DNA from: Hypsibius dujardini
Lineage: Eukaryota; Tardigrada; Eutardigrada; Parachela; Hypsibiidae
Assembly: GCA_001579985.1 (NCBI GenBank)
Contig: LRSR01000028.1
Location: 1-58,593, forward strand
Reading direction: 5' to 3'
Length of the DNA: 58,593 bases
This document shows, in pieces, positions 10,540-21,374 of the stretch (position 1 is its first letter; the number at the start of each line of letters is the position of its first letter). A model generated the notes under the pieces. That model did no database searches, was not told the DNA's origin, and saw only the letters and a list, made by a program, of their open reading frames with translations. Both the position numbers and the translations under genes were made by a program.

Positions 10540-10985
10540 TTGACCGGCACAGTAAACCAGCAGAGCAGTACTTACAGTAAGCCCAGTTTTTCATGGCGTT
10601 AGACGTAAAAGCCATAGCTGGAAAGACATGTGTAAAAAAAACTGAAATCATTTCACGCCATTCTTCCAAATTGAATGAAATTCGATCTGATAAATGGAAT
10701 GGACAACTCCAATAAATCAGTGGGCCACGTTGTAAACTGGGGGGGGGGGTATTACCGAGTTTAGGAAGGGAGTATGCGACGCCTGTGTAGCTCTCCATCA
10801 GCTGAACGGCCTTGACAACGCTTTGGAGTTTGAACCTTCTATGAGCAATTGTGTACGACTCGAAAACATTGCTGGCCATCGCCCATACGCTGATCTGTGA
10901 ATTAAGCCAAAAAGATTGCTACATTTGACTGAAGCTAAACAGAATTTTAAACTGGCTTTTGCGGGGCAACTTTTGCGGGACACGG
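10540..10985 (-). pseudogene. M1 aminopeptidase fragment, inverted copy
   Basis: The minus strand reads a stretch like WPAMFSS / ASNVFESYTIAHRRFKLQSV then VKAVQLMESYTGVAYSLPKL and, further on in the same frame, FTSNAMKNW. This matches the M1 family block before the zinc site (E-x-x-x-G-x-x-Y-x-L-P-K-L ... G-A-M-E-N-W). The exopeptidase motif GAMENW is degraded to NAMKNW. The segment is an inverted duplicate of 11062-11505. A run of ten G near 10740 interrupts the arm. No HEXXH site follows. Non-functional. Confidence 0.68.
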
Positions 10986-11061
10986 ACCGAGTGAAGTTGT
11001 GTTTCGAATTTCATATTAAAAATTAAGATTGCCTCTAGGGCCGTACTTATTTTTATTTATT

Positions 11062-11505
11062 AGAGAGTTCAGTGCCCCACAAAAGCCAGTTTAAAATTTT
11101 GTTTAACTTCAACCAAATGTATCAAGCTTTTTGGTTTAATTCACAGATCAGAGTATGGGCGATGACCAGCAATGTTTTTGAGCCGTACACAATCGCTCAT
11201 ACAGATTTTACCCTGCAAAGCGTCGTCAAGGCCGTTCAGCTGATGGAGAGCTACTCAGGCGTCGCTTATTCCCGTCCTAAACTCGGTAATGCCCCAGTAG
11301 TTTGCAATGTCGCCCACTGATTCATCGAAATTGTCCATTCCAGTCATAAAACCGAATTTCATTCAATGTGAAAGAATGACTTGATATACCAGCAATAGTT
11401 TTGCAGATGTCTTTCCAATTATGGCTTGTACGTTTAACGCCATGGAAAACTGGGGTCTTTCTGGGGTCTGTTAGTACTGGTCTGCTGGTCTACTGTGCTG
11501 GTAAA
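11062..11505 (+). pseudogene. M1 aminopeptidase fragment, direct copy
   Basis: The + strand reads IRVWAMTSNVFEPYTIAHTD then KAVQLMESYSGVAYSRPKLG, and after an interruption FNAMENWGL at 11433-11456. This is the M1 aminopeptidase region just upstream of the zinc-binding motif, with a GAMENWGL-like exopeptidase loop (first Gly replaced by Asn). A stop follows soon after (near 11470), and a TTAA element starts at 11549, so the catalytic core is missing. It forms a large inverted pair with 10540-10985 around a spacer of about 75 bp. Order and strand agree with the N-terminal piece at 5.1 kb. Confidence 0.7.
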
Positions 11506-11548
11506 GATCGGGAAACGAGTGTCAATGAATACAGGTAGAAAAATTTAA

Positions 11549-12188
11549 GTGTACCATTATTGTCCCACCCTTTTCCCACCCTTTCATTACAGTCCCACCC
11601 TTTTCATTTTTTTAATTTGAGTCAAGTTTAATAATGGAACGAACGGCTGTTCTTGATTTATTACAGGTAAAATCGAACACCACGAGACTAAATAAGGATT
11701 GTTTTAGTGGTGACAAGATTTTTTCTAATTACGGCGCCGAAAGATATTCATCACCATCTGCCACCCTTGTTTTTGATTCAGAGTTATACAGTTCTCAACA
11801 TAATCGGTTTCGAACTGCTCTCCGTGCGTGACTACTCCTTTATCATTATAGCTTCATTGTCATCTAAGTGGTCCCAGTCATCTGCGACGGAGCTGCCACT
11901 CCCACTCATTTTGTCTCGATACTACAGTCAGAGTAGTATTAAACTATTGGAAATCGTTTGGCTCTTGGATTTCAATCATTCCATTAATCAGTAATATATA
12001 TCTTATGAATAACTAAGTATCCTGGTAACGTCTTGAACGTAATTTTTAATTGTATTTCAATTAAAAAAATTAAAAGAGTGGGACCATAGTGAAAAGGGTG
12101 GGACTATAGTGAATGGGTGGGAAAGGGTGGGAAAAGGGTGGGACCATAGTGAATGGGTGGGAAAGGTTGGGACTATAGTGATTTCCTT
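11549..12188. mobile_element. TTAA-flanked non-autonomous DNA element, copy 2
   Basis: A reverse-oriented relative of 2765-3400. TTAA at 11545-11548 precedes the end GTGTACCATTATTGTCCCAC. The other end, GGGACTATAGTGATTTCCTT, finishes near 12188, where TTAA has become a TTCA/CATT-like sequence. Stacked GGGTGGGA(C)CATAGTG blocks are more numerous (12075-12180) than in copy 1. Inside, the reverse strand keeps the acidic start MSGSGSSVADDWDHLDDNEA, and the 3' segment (11630-11740) is about 85-90% alike to copy 1 by eye. The middle differs, so each copy has its own internal deletion. Confidence 0.75.
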
Positions 12189-13510
12189 CATTATATAATC
12201 CCGTAAGTATAAGCATTTTCAATATATTATAATTTTACAGTTACTCCTTATAAATCTCCAAAGCTTTTAGTTTGTTCTGAGAAACTAAAAAAACGAGAGT
12301 GAACAAATAGGCCTCTGATAGTTTTCGTGTAGTTTTTATTTAAGTTTCAGCTTATTTTAGTTCAGCCATCACTAATTTTGTGATTGAATGGACTGATGTC
12401 TACTACAGTCATAGTCGCCGTAAGCACCACATACCAAGAGGATCATAATCATAATCATAATGTCAGGGTGACCGTGTTTCGCACAAAAAGAAACAATCTG
12501 CAGCACTCTAAAGGAAACTGTTGCAGGGAACTGGGTAGACCGGGAAATGAGGGAATAAGCACAGAGAAAGAATGGATGACTAGTTCGTCTAACATGCCAA
12601 TTCGTGAATGCTACTGTTTTACACACACTAAAGAGGCTTCAACGCTAGTATTAACGGATGAGTACTCCGAAAGACGACCACATATGACGAAAGTTCCCCC
12701 ACTCAATAAAAACGAGGAAATACAGATTCCGGTGGTGATTTCATCTGACGTGGCCATACTCTCACATGCTTATTAACGTGTCTCTTAAGCGGACTGATTC
12801 ATCTGTATACATACCTTACCTTTGGATTGGACTGGGCATTGATTGGAAAACTTGTGTCGTAAGTTTCGTCATTAAACAGAAAGTACTGGGACGCCGTGAC
12901 ATAAAAAAGTTGTCAGTGATGGATTGACCATTGGACCAACCGAGCCGTCCCCCCCTCGCCTAAAATTAATTTACCTCCCGCGGAACGGACAATAGGCAAT
13001 ACGTTTAGGCTTTTCAAATGTCGAAACTAAATGGGGCTACGCCATCCTCTACATGCGGCTTGCCATCCCCTATAAGCCCATCTCAATCCGCCACTGAAAT
13101 TTTTAACCCCATTTCGTGGGGATATGGGGTTAAAGTCATTTTGGAAGCAAAGTGGACACGGCGTAACGGTAACTTTGCCACAGGCATGAGTTCAACCCCC
13201 CCCCCCTCACCAGAGGGGGCTGAAAAGTAGGAAGCGGAATTTCTCAGAGAAAATGACGGTGACAGCTTCGAGTCCGCCGGGCAAGGTCTTCTGCAGGGGT
13301 AAAAATTAAACAGTCCTTGACAATATCCGGAGATCCTCGGAAAGACTATGATGTAATTGTCTAGGTGTTTGTCCGTACATCTGTCTGTCTGCCTGTCTGT
13401 GGTCAAGTGGCCTTATTTTAGCTCGGTCCGTGCATGGCTTGACGTTCTGATAGCACTGAATGGTTTAACTTGGGTAGCGTTATGGTCTAGAGTATAGCTC
13501 GCAAAGTGAT
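12189..13510. other. Long stretch without recognised gene
   Basis: A 130-codon + frame at 12384-12776 (MNGLMSTTVIVAVSTTYQED...) is the longest. It has no hydrophobic core, no repeat and no family motif that I know, and its composition is not distinctive; I leave it uncalled. C-runs near 12944 and 13196 are present. Nothing else seen. Confidence 0.35.
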
Positions 13511-13514
13511 GACT

Positions 13515-13840
13515 ACTGGCGAGTTTTGGCACAAGCCATTTAAAAATGTCAGGCTAGTTGAGATATTTGTGGAATAATGGAATAATTGCCATAGGCTACA
13601 TGGTTAAGGCCCACAGGCGCAGCCACCCTCTGCTACAGCAGTGGAATAATGGAATAATCCCCATAGACTACATGGTTAAGGCTGACAGACACTACCACCT
13701 TCCTGCTACAATAGACTTATGGAATACACTCCATAGGCTACATGGTTTGGGAACTTCCTAGTACCCGGGGAACTGATAAGCACAGTACAGCAGTTTAGTA
13801 TGGAATAATGGAATAACTAGCAAACAATGGAATTGCTAGA
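13515..13840. repeat. Minisatellite (GGAATAATGGAATAATCCCCATAG type), inverted orientation
   Basis: About three to four units of roughly 65-75 bases, each with a GTGGAATAATGGAATAA block followed by CCATAG(G/A)CTACATGGTTAAGG. These are the reverse complement of the arrays at 14650-15115 and 30270-30680. The tag CTGGCGAGTTTTGGCACAAG lies at 13517-13536, on the side expected for an inverted copy. Confidence 0.8.
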
Positions 13841-13982
13841 GAGAACTGCCACAACAATAAAACATACGGAAATGCAAAGAAACAAGGAAAATTGGCAGGC
13901 TAACCGCCCGAAAAACAGACCGATCAACGGACCGACTTAGGGAGAAAGAGAGTGAAGACCCTCAGGCAGACAGAATCGAGCG

Positions 13983-13988
13983 ACTGAA

Positions 13989-14033
<45 letters not shown>

Positions 14034-14035
14034 GT
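13983..14035. repeat. (GACA)n microsatellite
   Basis: About twelve perfect GACA/CAGA units in a row. The same simple repeat family recurs at 21316, 45540-45730 and 48170. Confidence 0.95.
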
Positions 14036-14645
14036 AAGACAAACAAACAACCAGACAATGTTCAGTGTCACATTTCCGACATGATGCGTTTACAAGGAGA
14101 ATAACAAAATTTCTTTATAATTAATTGACATTTTGTTGATAAAAAAAAATTTCAGTGCAATTTCGGATGAATTTGCACCTCTAACGCATCGTATCACGGA
14201 TATCTGATTTCAGAAAAATAAAAATGGTACAAAAAATAACCATGAAATATGAAAAACAATTTTTAAAATATTCTGACAAATCGCAATCCTTGAGAAATGA
14301 ATCACCATATGATGGGAAATATGTTTTATTTATCCACTTTTTTTCGTCAATGATTTTTTTCAAACGGCGTGTCGTTAAATTATGAATGTTTTAAAATCGC
14401 CAATTTTTTGGCATTCAAAAACGAGAGATTCTGTGTATTAGATTTTGTGGTGGAAAATCATCAATGTTTCCGCTGTATGCCGTAACGTTCACGCATAGCA
14501 TTTTTGCTTTGGGTGGTTACGCACGCCCTCGCGTCTCGTCGATGTGGAACGTAGACGGGACATGCACGTACACACATTCAATTTTGTCAACAACACATTG
14601 TGAACATCGAAGACGTCGTCGCTTCGCTCCGCAATCGGAATATAC
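14036..14645. other. AT-rich spacer, nothing recognised
   Basis: Only short frames on both strands. No recognisable RNA gene, splice pattern or end repeat. Confidence 0.35.
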
Positions 14646-14649
14646 TGGA

Positions 14650-15115
14650 TACAGGCAAGGCTGTAGCAGGAAGGTGATAGTGCCTGTGGGCCTTAGCCAT
14701 ATAACCTATGGAGATTATTCCATTTATTCATTGTTGTAGCAAGAGGATGGCTGTGTCTGTGGCCTTAACTATGGAGCCTATAGAGATTATTCCAATATTC
14801 CATTGTTGTAGCAGGAAGGTGGTAGTGCCTGTGGGCCTTAACTATGGAGCCTATAGAAATTATTTCATTTATCCATTGTTGCAGCAAGAGGGTGACTGTG
14901 CTTGTAGGCCTTAAACATGTAGTCTATGGGGATTATTCCTTTATTCCCCATTATTCCATTGCCGCAGCAGGAGGGTACCTGTGTCTGTCAGCCTGAATCA
15001 TGTAGTTTATGCGGATAATTCCATTATTCCACTGCTGTAGCAGGAAGGTGGTAGTGTCTGTGAGCCTGAATCATGTGGCCTATGGGTATTCCATTATTCC
15101 ATTACCGTAGCAGGA
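14650..15115. repeat. Minisatellite, unit about 75 bp, six copies
   Basis: Units of the form GGCCTTAACTATGGAGCCTA, TAGAGATTATTCCATTATTCC and TTGTAGCAGGAAGGTGGTAG, repeated about six times with drift. The same family occurs at 30270-30680 (same strand) and 13515-13840 (reverse). The tag TTGTGCCAGAAGTCACCAGA follows at 15189. The position directly upstream of the ANF-receptor-like exon may be chance. Confidence 0.85.
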
Positions 15116-15292
15116 GCACGTCTACACATTGTAGTGCTTTTTTAAGTGTTCTTGCACCAAAGCTAACCGCTGAAAATTCTTATAGGTTTGTGCCAGAAGT
15201 CACCAGATCTCGCCAGTATCGCCTGAACCACCTATCATATTAACAACTATTCACTTCTAGTACCGTCATTTAGTGCCGTGCTAAACGTTAAC

Positions 15293-15641
15293 ATGGAACG
15301 GTCATCACCATTCAAATGTACCACAACCCTACTGGTTGTTATTTTTAATTTTATTAGGTCGGCCACTGCCCAAGATATTGAACTCATCGTATCCCTGCCC
15401 TCAATCCCACAATGGGTGACCGATTCGCAATGGATGGGGCCTGCTTTTGACGTCGCAGCTGAAAGAATGAAACGTCGCTTCGGAAGCAACGCCTCGCGAA
15501 TTCGAGCCACTTATTTGGGCGACGAAACTGCGGCAAATTGCAACGATTTTTCAGCCCAAAGTGCGCGACAAATCTCGGAATACTACTTCAAAAATGCAAG
15601 TGTTTCGACGCCTGGTACGTGCTACGCCCTCATTACTTCCC
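15293..15641 (+). CDS. ANF-receptor-like extracellular domain, first exon
   Basis: The ATG at 15293 opens MERSSPFKCTTTLLVVIFNF, a signal peptide, then a region with WMGPAFDVAAERMKRRFGSN and CNDFSAQSARQISEYYF. This is the start of the periplasmic-binding-type ligand domain found in natriuretic-peptide-receptor guanylyl cyclases (and class C GPCRs or iGluR N-domains). A consensus donor (GTAAGTGC) begins at 15642, leaving phase 1. I find no second exon downstream; the next 1 kb is a transposon remnant. It is either an isolated exon of a longer gene or a duplicated first exon. The GTG at 15278 is in frame but the ATG is preferred because it starts the signal peptide. Confidence 0.6.
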
Positions 15642-15850
15642 GTAAGTGCTGCTGCCATCCGCAAAATATGAGTGTGGAACAGGAGCGAGTTAGTTCATCT
15701 ACTGTATAATCTCGATGAAAATACGGGAACAATTGTTGGCCAATCGAACGCTCGCTTATTTTGCCCACCGGTGCGGTAAATTCTGCCCGTACGATTACAG
15801 CATTACGCCCGTAATCCATCAATCAAACAATAAATTTCCATAAATAAATT

Positions 15851-16317
15851 TATTCATTACAAATCAGAATCCATCTCGACTTCCTCCACGAAAGACTCCT
15901 CGTTAAAAAACCAAAATTTATTTCGTCGGTCTCTTCATCATTACCGACTACTGCTTCACCGAACAAGCCATCATAATCACTCTCGTCACTGAAAGCGACT
16001 CCAACAACCTCTTCGCCGGCAACCCCGCTAATCTGATTTTTATCGATAATTTCGGCTGTAATGAAGGATTTTTTGATCACTTGAGGATTAACATTGTACC
16101 AAGCCCGAGAGACAAAATTGACAAAATCTTGGCGGCCTGGTTTCCTCAGATAATTACTCAGGGTGAAGAACTCGTTCTTGTTTCGCCAGTCGTGATACTC
16201 CACCTTGATGAGGGACTTAAAAACGTTATTCACAATAACGTCCAAAAGCTGCCATTTACCAGTCATGCCCACAGGAATGAGGATCTGCCGGACATTTCGC
16301 TCTTTAAGCAGCTGTGA
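15851..16317 (-). pseudogene. pogo/Tigger-like DDE transposase, C-terminal part
   Basis: The minus strand reads QLLKERNVRQILIPVGMTGK then WQLLDVIVNNVFKSLIKVEY, RKPGRQDFVNFVSRAW and VIKKSFITAEI, ending in an acidic tail (DESDYDGLFGE). This matches the end of pogo/Tigger DDE domains (IP-x-x-x-T-x-x-x-Q-x-L-D-V-x-V-N-x-x-F-K ... RAW ... SF). The catalytic Asp residues lie in upstream sequence that is missing. A CAAT simple repeat at 16322-16348 abuts it. The HTH piece at 16493-16630 belongs to the same element. Confidence 0.7.
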
Positions 16318-16492
16318 TCAGTCAGTCAATCAATCAATCAATCAATCACAGAAACAGATGGCAGATAAAAGACGTCCATCAACAACCATCAACACGGGCT
16401 GGAAGATTGTTCTTCCTTAATTAATAATCAAGAATCAATCGAAGACTGCAGGAAGTAACCGTAATCAATCATTAAATCAATTGTAGCCATAC

Positions 16493-16630
16493 CTACTTCA
16501 GCCAACTCTCCAGTGTGTTCAAAATTATGCCTTCCTGTTTGGCGAATTTCGCTTGGGACAACATTGAACGCCGGAAACGATCCACAATCCGCATTCTCTC
16601 TTCCGCCGAGTAATGGTTATTCTTTCTCAT
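16493..16630 (-). pseudogene. Transposase helix-turn-helix N-terminus
   Basis: The ATG at 16630 (minus) opens MRKNNHYSAEERMRIVDRFR, then LSQAKFAKQEGI and TLESWLK, then a stop. This is a compact DNA-binding helix-turn-helix of the psq/CENP-B type that begins pogo-like transposases. It sits just upstream (minus strand) of the DDE C-terminal piece, in the right order. The central catalytic part is deleted. Confidence 0.62.
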
Positions 16631-16639
16631 CTTATAAAT

Positions 16640-17555
16640 TGCCCGGGGGCAGATTGTTATCGCATCGCTAGATCAAATTACGGAAGCGAGCAACAAACCT
16701 AAACGGCCATTTTTTAGAAAACATAGTGGGTTATTAGTTCTATTGAAAAAAATTCCTATTCTTATGGCTAGGTGCAAATAAAAATTAGTTGCGCTTCAGA
16801 GCGGAACTTTGGGACGAAATTTTAAAAGCAACGGTGGCACTTTTGGACACAGCGCTGCAACCCTTAAACTGCATTTTTGTCAAAAATGGTTTGTAAATAA
16901 GTTAGCAAAGTTACCGAGAATTAGGAAAACGTCGGTAGATGGCTTAAAGGTTTTCTGAACGAAACCCAGTGCCGCGGCTACAGGGAAGATGTCGGAGACG
17001 TCTCAAAATGTCTCGCGGCTTGCCAAAATTGAAATGATCGCCAAATCTCAGGTTGTTCACCGACTGTATCGGTTTTGCATTTTAGCATGTGTATTCTACT
17101 GGTCTATAATATTCTTCTGTAACTTTTGTAATTCATTCAATTTTGAATTTTTAAAAAATGTTTGAACAAATTAAAACTGGGACATTCTTCTCCACCTTTG
17201 GGATTCACAAGAATGTGAAAGACATGGCTCACTGAATATTTTTTAAAATTCTGATAATCGCAAAATATTCGCCTTAAATAGGGATTTTTAAATAATAAGA
17301 GGTCGGATAACATCAGGTGGGCGCAAAGTGAAGATATCATTAAAAAACAGTTAGTCCAAAAGGTAAGTTTCTACCCGGTATTCTTGACACTTGAACCGAT
17401 GAATGGCCCCAACTTTTTTCAACTCCCATTATACTTATAGCCTATATGTTTTGCTTACATTTATGCCTATGCTAGCCATAGGCATACCTCTTGTCAGTCG
17501 CAAATGTTTTGAGATGACCAAACGATCAGGCATTAAAACGAATACTTTTCTCGTT
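16640..17555. other. No recognisable gene
   Basis: AT-rich, with only short frames on both strands. End repeats of the pogo-like element could not be found here. Confidence 0.35.
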
Positions 17556-17740
17556 TATACGTATAAGTATATAGGTACAGGTATAGGTATAGGTATCGGC
17601 ATAAGTATAGGCATAAGTATAGGCATAAACATATAAGTATAAGTATAAAGTATAAGTATAAAAGAAGAGGGGATAGATCGTGACCAACCAGCCATAGGTA
17701 CAAGTATGAACATAAAGTATATAAGCATGGTAGCATATAC
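17556..17740. repeat. GTATAG/ATAAGT hexanucleotide repeat
   Basis: Tandem 6-base units (AGGTATAGGTATAGGTATCG, then GCATAAGTATAG, then AAGTATAAGTATAAAG) with substitutions. The array generates an open minus-strand frame rich in Tyr/Leu (17533-17778) that I regard as an artefact. Confidence 0.85.
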
Positions 17741-17829
17741 ATGGGGACGGCTGGGGAAGTATAAGTCACTATCAGCATACCGTTAGATAGTCAAGTATAC
17801 TACGCGTGTACCAAAAAACAAGCATACCA

Positions 17830-18760
17830 AATGTGAACATTTGGTGGCAAAGTTAAATGAAATGCATCAGACCATTTCTAGAGTTTCCCTGAACTGGGAA
17901 GGGAGCAATAACGCAGTGAGATGACCAGGAAATCTGCCCGTCCTTACGTAAATACAGCTATAGCAGCAGCATGAAAAATTTGACTTGGTCATCGATGAAA
18001 CACATAAGGGAAAGTGCTCCCCTGAGGGACCGTACAATGTGCATAAAGAGATCTTTTAGCATTATACTAAACCTCAGAGGTCATTACCAAATAGTTGACT
18101 CTGGAGTGCCCTGACAACTTGAAAAAATCTGCAAAGTTGCTATTTTTGCAGCTAATATTTAAGTTGGGCTAACCGAATTGGACGAACCGATAAGTACTAG
18201 TACAGATAACTGAACTGTAGCTGAACTAATCTGTAACAGAAAATTGCATACAGTTTACTATGGCGTACGATTGTGTACGCCACAGTCAACGTTTTTTGGC
18301 CTGTCTCGAGAAATTTGTTGTGTAATTCATCAGTTGATAGGATTCCGTTGTCCGTCCGTTGTCCGTCCTTCCGTACCGCCGCCCGGATGGACAACGGACG
18401 GACGGACAGAAGACAAACAGACGGACGGGCAGCATGGGAGGGATAAAAAAGCAGAAGCGCTATTTGAGCCCCTGATGACGTACACAAAAAGGGGTTAAAT
18501 AGCCGGGGATCTGTTGAGCCGCAAAAAAGGGCGGGGGAGGTGTAAAATAGCCACTCCAAATAGATATGGTAGATTGCACCACGACCATTTCGGTTGAGAT
18601 GAAAATCCACAGTCGAAGAGCTGAATCTGTTCAAAATATTTGCATATCCTAAAGAGTTTCCTGAAAAGTTTAAAAAGCAGTTGTCGAACCGAATTCGTTA
18701 TTCTCACTTCTCCAGTGAGTTGTCCACGCGTTTGCATAGCAAAGTCTGATAAAAAATGTG
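17830..18760. repeat. Segmental-duplication spacer block, copy A
   Basis: This block recurs at 28620-29060 plus 29690-29810, at 39260-40130, and inverted at 55150-56045 plus 56790-57010. It normally lies between the last IR exon and the start of a chemoreceptor-like gene. Here the chemoreceptor-like gene is missing downstream. It includes a GC-rich hairpin of GTCCGTCC/GGACGGAC units at 18349-18426. Confidence 0.75.
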
Positions 18761-18856
18761 TACATCATCCGCTACACATAGAGACCGATAACTTCGAGTC
18801 GCCACCTTGATGAACCGAGAGGGTACCTAAACAAAATCATCATGCATATTTGCATG

Positions 18857-21314
18857 CTATGAACGGTGTCCATCGATCAGGCGCTCTAGTAATAAGCAGC
18901 AAAATGCAGCCAGACATAAACCAAGCAAGAACCAATATAAAAATGACACGCTCATCCAGGCGATGGGTTTATTCTGCGAGACCACCCCCGTGAGGCTGAA
19001 CGGTTTCGGTATACAGCGTCCCAGCTCGTATCGGCGGTACTTTTTGTGTCGCATGTATGACATGGTGTGGAGGTGCTGCAGGAATCCATGCTCCAACAGT
19101 ACCAGGTATCTGCAACATGTTCACAAGCAAAGACGTATTATCTTTAGGGCACCACTAAATACAGTACGGTCGTCAAGGTTTGCTGTAAAAAGGGGTGTCA
19201 AAGAAGGCTTCAAAAAAACAGACTCCGGCAAGAACATTAAGTTTTCAAGCAGTCGTCGCTCAAACTAATTTTACTCTTGTAATTTCTATTAAGGGCAACG
19301 GCAACCCAAAAAAATTCAGTATCACTTTCAGTAATCAAAGGAGTTCAAGGTCAAAGAGAGGAGGCCCTCAATCTTGGGGTCGCTGACTCAAAATTGCCAA
19401 TTCTGCCTTCATACGAATGCTTGATTAAGTGAACAACATTAAGTTATCTTTGAAATCGTGCCTTCCCAGTCTCCAGAAAGTTTTTCTGCAAATGATGGAT
19501 CAAGCAAACTATCCCTCTTAGCATATGGAACAAGATGGCTGCCCCTATGAAACCTCAACTGGTGTAGGGGAGAAGCTACGTCGCTTTCTGTAAGCGAAAA
19601 GTTACTCTTAGGCCACTTTGACGCGAGAATTGTTTTTATACAATCTCTGGGCTGTCCTTGACGAATTCGCAGAATGCGTTTATGATAGCAAAAACAATTA
19701 TGTAGCAACACATAGTTATCTTTTCTTGATTTAGGATATGAGAATAATGGGCGTGGTTAAAAGCGCGACGTGGAAGTTTGGCCATATTTGGCAGGCACAA
19801 ACTGTCGGACGAGCTTCAAATTAATTTTAAATACATGCGAACTCACTGGACTTATTCTTGTTTTAGAATAGCTCATGCCTTCTGCGGCAAGAACGAAATT
19901 GCTCAATATTAGGGTCGACTGATAAATCATCAGCAATCAAGTGAATTATTAAGCCTTGCCCGTCAAAACCAAGAGTTGTGATTGACTTGTTTGAATTTTT
20001 TTACTGTTGACAGCTCGGCTGCGCAATAGCCCAGTTAAATGCGATCAAAAAATTTTCAAAACTGATCGATCTCTCTTGACACCTCCGGCTGATCAACTTG
20101 TTCCAACTCGTTCATCAAAACTTGTTTTATACATTTCGTTGATCAATAGCAAACCGTGACGACCGCATTCTCTTTCTAATCTCTGTGGATTTGACCACTA
20201 GAACTTACTCCCTTCAAAAAGGCCACGGTAAGGGGAATCTTTCTTGGTGAAAATATTGGACGATTTGGTGTTCTGGATATTGGAAACAGCGAGGATTGTC
20301 ATAGGACAATCGATGACTTTCAGCTGGCCGTGAGTTTCGAAGCCTTGTTGACTCATCAGCGCTACTGGGACACCGTGTTGCGCTTTATAGCGCGTGAGAA
20401 TGGAAGTGTTGGACCACATTTGAGACAACGGGAGAACAGTCATATGTCGAGCCAAGCGGTGGGCGATTGGGTCAGCCGTGTCCTAATATTAGAGCATCCT
20501 TATCAGGGATAATTTTCAGACAGGAAACTCAGAATTTTTTCAATATAAATCTTATGGATAATCCCGTATTTATAAGCATTTTCAATGTGAATCTCGTCAT
20601 TGTGCTTCCAAGAAATTTTTGCAAAATTTCAAATTTGGGAAAACACTGGAATATTTCATGTTCCTCAGTTTTTGAATGAGAAAAAGTCGATTTTCAAAAG
20701 ATGATTGTTCTGACACTGCACCGCCTAAAATTCAATTCCGAATCGTTTGGCTTCATCCGATTATTTGTCCAGGATCAAAAGGGGGACAGCTCTGAAAAGA
20801 AGTTGGCAAAAGTCGGTCCTTCTCATGAACCTCCAACAGATCCGCCACCTGAACCGGACAATGTTCGGAAGATTTCAAGTTCCTCAAAAAATCAAAATTT
20901 CCTTCGTTGAAAACCGAGAAAAATGAAGTGTTCCAGTGTCATTTCAAGTTTGATCTTCCGAAAACTACAATGGTGAGATAGTTATCATAGATATAATGCT
21001 TGAGTGAACACGAGCTCAGAGAATTAACAAGTAATTTAACGATCATTACGACTTAGCTTACATTGAGTATGTTGAATTCCATACTCGATCCCAACAGGGT
21101 GTAGTCAGATTGCAGGAATGACTCCATATCGGTAAATGGCGCTACGGCAGTAGTGAGGGTCAGGAACAACGGGAGAAGTGAACCAATCACGATTATTATA
21201 TATGTTGACCAGATAAACCACACGGAGTAAAGCGAAAATACTGAATTTCTGCGGATGTGGCGGGAACTTATGCCATCTGGAAACGGAAACATATTAGAGA
21301 ATGACAACGTAAGT

Positions 21315-21374
<60 letters not shown>

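Noticed and set aside
12384-12776. 130-codon frame as a gene
   Set aside because: No motif, no splice or duplicate support; a single open frame of this size can arise by chance here.
13983-14035. Possible CRISPR-like array
   Set aside because: A plain tetranucleotide repeat without spacers, in a eukaryotic context.
17533-17778. Tyr/Leu-rich 81-codon frame resembling a membrane protein
   Set aside because: Encoded by a hexanucleotide repeat; no other support.
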